Shown: positions 34,581 to 38,656 of the stretch, piece by piece
Layout: each line of letters starts with the position of its first letter
Numbering within the stretch: the first letter of the stretch is position 1
Origin: Stenotrophomonas beteli
GTDB taxonomy: Bacteria; Pseudomonadota; Gammaproteobacteria; Xanthomonadales; Xanthomonadaceae
DNA: 38,656 nucleotides
Reading direction: 5' to 3'
Assembly (NCBI RefSeq): GCF_001431665.1
Contig: NZ_LLXV01000070.1
Span: forward strand, 1 to 38,656
Program-made: the position numbers and the translations under genes
Notes under the pieces: model-generated
Seen by the model: the letters and a program-made list of their open reading frames with translations, nothing else
Told to the model about the DNA's origin: nothing
Database searches by the model: none

Positions 34581-35720
34581 TCAGGGCAGGCGGCGTGCCA
34601 GTGAGCGGGCGGACGCGGCCACGCCGAGCAACAGTGCGGCCACGCACAGGAAGGCGAAGCCGAGACTGGTGGCGTGTGCCAGCGCACCGATTGCGGCCGG
34701 GCCGGCGAGGATGCCGGCGTAACCCAGTGTGGTGACCGCAGTGATGGCGATGCTCTCCGGCATCACCCGCTGCTGGCCGGCCATCGAGAACAGCGCCGGT
34801 ACGATGTTGGCGCAGCCCAGTCCCACCAGCAGGTAGCCGGCCAGTGCCACCGGGAACGACGGCACCAGCGTGGCCAGGGCGAAACCAGCCGCGGCGGTGA
34901 TGCCACCGATGACGATCGTGCGGGTGCGGCCGAGGCGCTCGACAATGCCATCGCCGAACAGGCGCATCGCGGTCATCGCCAGCGTGAACACCGCGAAGCC
35001 GGCGCCGGCCTGGTCGCGCGGGACCTGCCGCACTTCGGCCAGGAACACCGCGCTCCAGTCCAGCATCGAGCCTTCGGCGAGGAACACCACGAAGGCCAGC
35101 ATGCCGATGAACAGCACCACGCCATGTGGCAGCGCCAGCAGCGGCCCTTCATGCAGGATCCGCTGCGGGCGCCAGTGCGGCGCCGACAGCACCGCCACCA
35201 GCAGCAGTGCCGTCACCGAGGCCAACGCGGCCACCCACAGCGGCGTTCCAAGCACCAGCAGGCCGGTCATGCAGCCCGCACCGACGAAGCCGCCAATGCT
35301 GTAGAAGGCGTGGAAGCCGGACATCATCGGTCGCCCAGCATCGCGCTCGACCGCCACGGCCTGCATGTTCATCGCGCAGTCCAGCGCACCCACGCCGGCG
35401 CCGAACACGAACAGGGCCGCACCCAGCGCCAGCGGCGAGGGCGCCAGGACCAGAAGCGGCAGGGCACACAGCATCATGGCGCAGGTGATCACCATCACCC
35501 GGCGGCACCCCAGGCGCCCGGTCAGCGCGCCGGCCAGCGGCATCGCCAGCAGTGAACCGAAGCCGAGGCACAGCAGCACGGCGCCGAGGCTGGCGTCGGA
35601 CAACCCGGCCTTGGCCTTGGCGTAGGGCACCATCGGCGCCCAGGCGGCGGTGGCGAATCCGGGAATGAAGAAGGCAGCGCGGGTCGCGTGCTGCTGGGCG
35701 CGGGGGGATGAGGGCGTCAT
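34581..35720 (-). CDS. MFS transporter, YbjJ-like
   Basis: A 379-residue permease with about 12 hydrophobic helices. Features include GFATAAWAPMVPYAKAKAGLSDASLG in the first loop, the A-type motif region LAGALTGRLGCRRVM between helices 2 and 3, GALDCAMNMQAVAVER, and FLAEGSMLDWSAVFL in helix 7, a segment typical of the YbjJ group of uncharacterised sugar- or drug-like permeases. The ATG at 35720 is taken because it gives a normal N-terminus; the upstream open frame is not protein-like. A LacI-type palindrome lies 30 bases upstream, which points to a carbohydrate-related substrate. Confidence 0.9.
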   Translation of the reverse strand: MTPSSPRAQQHATRAAFFIPGFATAAWAPMVPYAKAKAGLSDASLGAVLLCLGFGSLLAMPLAGALTGRLGCRRVMVITCAMMLCALPLLVLAPSPLALGAALFVFGAGVGALDCAMNMQAVAVERDAGRPMMSGFHAFYSIGGFVGAGCMTGLLVLGTPLWVAALASVTALLLVAVLSAPHWRPQRILHEGPLLALPHGVVLFIGMLAFVVFLAEGSMLDWSAVFLAEVRQVPRDQAGAGFAVFTLAMTAMRLFGDGIVERLGRTRTIVIGGITAAAGFALATLVPSFPVALAGYLLVGLGCANIVPALFSMAGQQRVMPESIAITAVTTLGYAGILAGPAAIGALAHATSLGFAFLCVAALLLGVAASARSLARRLP

Positions 35721-35749
35721 GCGCGATGCGAAGCTCCAGGGAGCCTCAA

Positions 35750-35763
35750 TGAAAACGTTTTCA
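35750..35763. promoter_or_regulatory. LacI/GalR-type operator
   Basis: TGAAAACGTTTTCA is a perfect 14-bp palindrome with the central CG typical of LacI-family operators. It lies 30 bases upstream of the MFS start (minus) and 142 bases upstream of the divergent alpha/beta hydrolase. No LacI-type gene is in this window. Confidence 0.65.
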
Positions 35764-35905
35764 GGTCGCCTCGGCAAGTGCCATGCACGACATCCAGCGA
35801 CGCATACGATTGCAGTCGACCCCACAGCGTCACTGGCGATTAACCCCGCGCACGCACAGTGGCGACACGGTCGGCATTCCGCCGTCCGCTGCTGGAGGCC
35901 TGCAC

Positions 35906-36601
35906 ATGAGCACGACACCGACCATCCTCCTCGTCCATGGATTCTGGGGCGGGGCCGCACACTGGGCCAAAGTGATCCTGGAACTGCATCGCAACGGCCA
36001 TGATCGCGTACAGGCGGTGGAACTGCCGCTCACGTCGCTGGCCGATGACGCCGGGCGCACCCGGAAAATGATCCGGCAGATCGACGGGCCGGTGCTGCTG
36101 GTCGGCCATTCCTATGGTGGCGCGGTGATCAGCCAGGCCGGCAATGAGGCCAACGTGAAAGGGTTGGTCTACATCGCCGCCTTCGCACCCGATGCCGGCG
36201 AGAGCCCCGGCGGCATCACCCAGCAGCACCTGCCGGAAGCGGCGCCGAACCTGGCGCCGGACAGCGACGGATATCTGTGGCTGCGCGCGGACAAGTTCCA
36301 CGAGAGTTTCTGCCAGGATCTGAGCGAGGACGAAGGCCGGGTCATGGCGGTCACCCAGAAGGCGCCGCTGGCCAGCACCTTCGGTGATGCGGTCAGCGAC
36401 CCGGCGTGGAAGCACACGCCGAGCTGGTATCAGCTGTCGCGCCACGACCGCATGATCGCGCCGGAAAACCAGAAGAACATGGCTGCACGGATACAGCCGA
36501 AGCGCTTGCTGGAACTGGATGCCAGCCATGCGTCGCTGGCGTCGAAGCCGACCGAGGTGACGGCGCTGATCCTGGAAGCCTGCGCCGCCGTCGCTGGCTG
36601 A
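35906..36601 (+). CDS. alpha/beta hydrolase of the hydroxynitrile-lyase/esterase type
   Basis: A 231-residue cytosolic alpha/beta hydrolase without a signal peptide. It has LLVHGFWGGAAHW (oxyanion loop, 8-20), the nucleophile elbow GHSYGG with Ser69, LVYIAAFAPDAGES, Asp181 (SRHDRMIAPE) as likely acid, and His208 (DASHAS) as base. The pattern fits small esterases related to plant hydroxynitrile lyases and methyl-salicylate esterases; the real substrate is unknown. GGAGG at 35894-35898 precedes the ATG by seven bases. It is divergent from the MFS gene and may share its LacI-type operator. Confidence 0.88.
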   Translation: MSTTPTILLVHGFWGGAAHWAKVILELHRNGHDRVQAVELPLTSLADDAGRTRKMIRQIDGPVLLVGHSYGGAVISQAGNEANVKGLVYIAAFAPDAGESPGGITQQHLPEAAPNLAPDSDGYLWLRADKFHESFCQDLSEDEGRVMAVTQKAPLASTFGDAVSDPAWKHTPSWYQLSRHDRMIAPENQKNMAARIQPKRLLELDASHASLASKPTEVTALILEACAAVAG

Positions 36602-36613
36602 CCCGGGCCCTGC

Positions 36614-36637
36614 AGAGAGCCGAGCGTTGGCTCGGCG
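36614..36637. repeat. degenerate SMAG-like palindrome
   Basis: GCCGAG-CGTTGG-CTCGGC core (36619-36636), preceded by AGA, shares the GAGCCGAG core of the GTAG repeats but has lost the GTAG head. It lies just after the hydrolase stop. Confidence 0.45.
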
Positions 36638-36641
36638 CCAT

Positions 36642-36680
36642 CAAAAAACGCCCGCGATGCATTCCGGCATCGCGGGCGTT
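36642..36680 (-). terminator. intrinsic terminator of the pirin gene
   Basis: A 14-bp perfect stem, AACGCCCGCGATGC with GCATCGCGGGCGTT, has a six-base loop (36661-36666). On the minus strand the stem runs into TTTTTT, giving a strong terminator five bases after the pirin stop. It lies between convergent genes. Confidence 0.88.
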
Positions 36681-36684
36681 GTGG

Positions 36685-37386
36685 TTACAGCGGCAGGTCG
36701 AACACCAGCACTTCGGCATCGTTGCCGTTCTCCAGGGTCAGCTGTGCTTCGTCGCTGATCTGCAGCGCATCACCGGCTTCCAGGGTGATGCCGTTGACCT
36801 GCAGCTGGCCGCGCGCCACCTGCACATAGGCGCCACGGCCGTTGCCGAGCGCATGGTGCAGCTTCTGGCCGCCGTCGAGGATGGTGGCGAAGATGCGGGC
36901 ATCCTGGTGGATGCGCAGCGAACCGTCGGCACCGTCCGGCGAAGCGATCAGGCGCAGCTGGCCGCGCTTGCTTTCCGGCGCGAAGTGGGTTTCCTCGTAG
37001 GACGGAGCGATGTTCTCGGTGTCCGGGAAGATCCAGATCTGCAGGAAGTGCACGGTCTCCTCGGCCGAGTGGTTGAACTCGCTGTGGCTGACGCCGCTGC
37101 CGGCGCTCATGCGCTGCACGTCGCCGTAGCGCAGCACCGAACCGGTGCCCATCGAGTCCTTGTGCTCCAGTGCGCCACCCAGCACGTAGGAAATGATTTC
37201 CATGTTGCTGTGGCTGTGGGTGCCGAAGCCCTGGCCGCCGATCACCTTGTCTTCGTTGATCACCCGCAGCGGGCCGAAGCTGACGTAGCGCGGGTCGTAG
37301 TAGTTGGCGAAGGAGAAGGTATGGCGCGAGGACAGCCAGCCATGCTCGGCCAGGCCACGGGTAGCGCTCTTGCGGATCTGCAGCAT
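36685..37386 (-). CDS. pirin-family bicupin (YhhW-like quercetinase)
   Basis: A 233-residue iron-binding bicupin of the pirin group; E. coli YhhW has quercetin 2,3-dioxygenase activity in vitro. All four expected metal ligands are visible: His57 and His59 in GFGTHSHSNMEI, His101 and Glu103 in GVSHSEFNHS, at the same numbers as in YhhW as recalled. A second cupin half follows (DGGQKLHHALGNGRGAYVQVARGQLQVNG). AAGGAG lies a few bases before the ATG at 37386. Its natural substrate is unknown; the divergent LysR gene probably regulates it. Confidence 0.93.
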   Translation of the reverse strand: MLQIRKSATRGLAEHGWLSSRHTFSFANYYDPRYVSFGPLRVINEDKVIGGQGFGTHSHSNMEIISYVLGGALEHKDSMGTGSVLRYGDVQRMSAGSGVSHSEFNHSAEETVHFLQIWIFPDTENIAPSYEETHFAPESKRGQLRLIASPDGADGSLRIHQDARIFATILDGGQKLHHALGNGRGAYVQVARGQLQVNGITLEAGDALQISDEAQLTLENGNDAEVLVFDLPL

Positions 37387-37463
37387 GATGGAATCTCCTT
37401 GTTCGATGATTTCGATGGGGCGGGGTGGGCCGGTAGTGGCGTGTTTCCCCGTTGGAGAGAAGT

Positions 37464-37497
37464 ATCCGCTTGCACCCAGGGTTTGAAAAACGGATAG
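37464..37497. promoter_or_regulatory. inverted repeat in the pirin-LysR intergenic region
   Basis: TATCCG (37464-37469) and CGGATA (37492-37497) are separated by 22 bases, in the 139-base gap between the divergent pirin and LysR genes. Its position suits a LysR-type binding region, but the T-N11-A core was not clearly resolved. Confidence 0.35.
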
Positions 37498-37525
37498 TTT
37501 TGACAGCCATCATCGAAAAATTCGA

Positions 37526-38446
37526 ATGCTCAAGCTCAGCCTCGATGCCCTGCAGATCCTCGACGCGATCGACCGCCGCGGCTCGTTCGCCGGTGCCGGC
37601 AAGGCGCTGCACAAGGTGCCCTCGACCATTTCCTACACCGTGGCCAAGCTGGAAGAGGATCTGGGCGTTCAGTTGTTCGACCGGCTCGGCCCGCGCGCCG
37701 AGCCCACCGAGGCGGGCCGTGCGCTGCTGGATGAGGGGCGGCACCTGCTGCGCGCGGCCCGTGAGCTGGAGCTGCGCGTGCGCCGGGTGGCATCCGGCTG
37801 GGAGACCGAGCTGACCCTGGCGGTGGACTCGATGTTTCCGACCTGGTTGCTGGGGCCGGACATCGCCGCATTCCGTGAGGCCGAGGCGCCGACCCGGCTG
37901 CGGCTGATCGGCGAGGCCCTGTCCGGTACGTGGGAAGCGCTGCTGGATCGGCGCGCCGACCTGCTGGTCGGTGCACCGGGCGAGGGCCCCAGCGGCGGTG
38001 GCTACGTGGTCGAGCCGATGGGCACGGTGCAGTTCGTGTTCGCGGTGGCGCCGAGCCATCCTCTGGCGGCAATGGAAGGTGCACTCGGGCGTGAGCAGCT
38101 GGTCGAGCACTGCGCGATTGCGGTGTCCGATTCGGCGCGGCGGCTGCTGCCACGCACGGTCGGCCTGCTGATGGGGCAGGAGATGCTGACGGTGCCGGAC
38201 ATGGCCAGCAAGTTGAAGCTGCAGTGCGAGGGCGTGGGTTTCGGATTCCTGCCTGAGCCATGCGCGCGCGCGGCGGTGGCACGTGGCCAACTGGTGATCC
38301 GCGAAGTGGAGGAGCACAAGCCGGAAGAAACCTTCTGGCTGGCCTGGCGCACCGGCGAGGACGGCGCGGCACTGCGCTGGTGGAGAGAGCGGCTGCGCAG
38401 GCCGGAGCTGATGGCGCAGTGGTGGCAGGCAATGGCCAGGGGGTAG
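37526..38446 (+). CDS. LysR-family transcriptional regulator
   Basis: A 306-residue regulator with an N-terminal winged helix-turn-helix (1-60: LDALQILDAIDRRGSFAGAGKALHKVPSTISYTVAKLEEDLGVQLFDR), a linker helix, and a periplasmic-binding-protein-like effector domain (about 90-295: ELTLAVDSMFPTWLLGPDIAAF ... DLLVGAPGEGP ... FVFAVAPSHPLA). It resembles the group that includes E. coli YhaJ-type regulators, several of which sit divergent to pirin genes. The ATG at 37526 fits the family start. The effector is unknown; control of the pirin gene is inferred from divergence. Confidence 0.93.
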   Translation: MLKLSLDALQILDAIDRRGSFAGAGKALHKVPSTISYTVAKLEEDLGVQLFDRLGPRAEPTEAGRALLDEGRHLLRAARELELRVRRVASGWETELTLAVDSMFPTWLLGPDIAAFREAEAPTRLRLIGEALSGTWEALLDRRADLLVGAPGEGPSGGGYVVEPMGTVQFVFAVAPSHPLAAMEGALGREQLVEHCAIAVSDSARRLLPRTVGLLMGQEMLTVPDMASKLKLQCEGVGFGFLPEPCARAAVARGQLVIREVEEHKPEETFWLAWRTGEDGAALRWWRERLRRPELMAQWWQAMARG

Positions 38447-38452
38447 GGGTTG

Positions 38453-38647
<195 letters not shown>

Positions 38648-38656
38648 TTCCCACCG

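Noticed and set aside
37501..37520. CTGTCAA (minus strand) near the pirin-LysR gap as a Pho half-site
   Set aside because: No second unit occurs at the 11-base spacing, so it is not counted with the other candidate Pho boxes.

Overview
This is a GC-rich gammaproteobacterial chromosome segment, most likely from Stenotrophomonas (S. maltophilia complex) or a close Xanthomonadaceae relative. The call rests on the Xanthomonas-type LexA operator in front of lexA, a RecA typical of this family, several GTAG-headed palindromes of the SMAG type, and the many TonB-dependent receptors. No phage, integrase, IS transposase or CRISPR array is visible.

Region 1 (1-12201) is housekeeping. folP-miaA-hfq-hflX form a tight cluster, followed by pncC, ubiB, lexA, recA, recX, alaS, csrA and a tRNA-Ser(GCU) with a strong terminator. 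The order pncC / recA-recX-alaS-csrA-tRNA-Ser matches the E. coli arrangement, with ubiB and lexA inserted between pncC and recA. A perfect 19-bp LexA palindrome ends two bases before the lexA start codon.

Region 2 (12367-18129) holds a TonB-dependent receptor behind a Zur-like operator, a small exported protein and a lone aceE.

Region 3 (18418-29234) looks like a phosphorus-scavenging island. An ECF sigma factor and FecR-type anti-sigma factor precede an STN-domain receptor and a Tat-exported PhoD phosphatase. Convergent to these, a second receptor is translationally coupled to a Tat-exported phosphocholine-type phospholipase C. Pho-box-like 7-4-7 sequences lie before the sigma gene, before the STN receptor and before the receptor-phospholipase operon. 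The best one in the window (33291-33308) precedes a lipoprotein alpha/beta hydrolase about 4 kb further on. The inferred theme is phosphate-starvation-induced attack on extracellular phospholipids and phosphodiesters, with receptor-mediated uptake.

Region 4 (29385-38446) carries an OmpA-type lipoprotein with a duplicated unknown domain and a diheme plus triheme cytochrome c pair behind a perfect FNR-type palindrome. These are followed by the lipoprotein hydrolase, an MFS transporter with a LacI-type operator, another alpha/beta hydrolase, and a pirin divergent from a LysR regulator.

The window is bracketed by two inverted copies of a composite repeat: a long palindrome, a hexanucleotide tract of variable length and a small GC hairpin. 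Convergent gene pairs are generally separated by palindromes that probably act as two-way terminators. All functional statements come from sequence reading and family knowledge; no searches were run.
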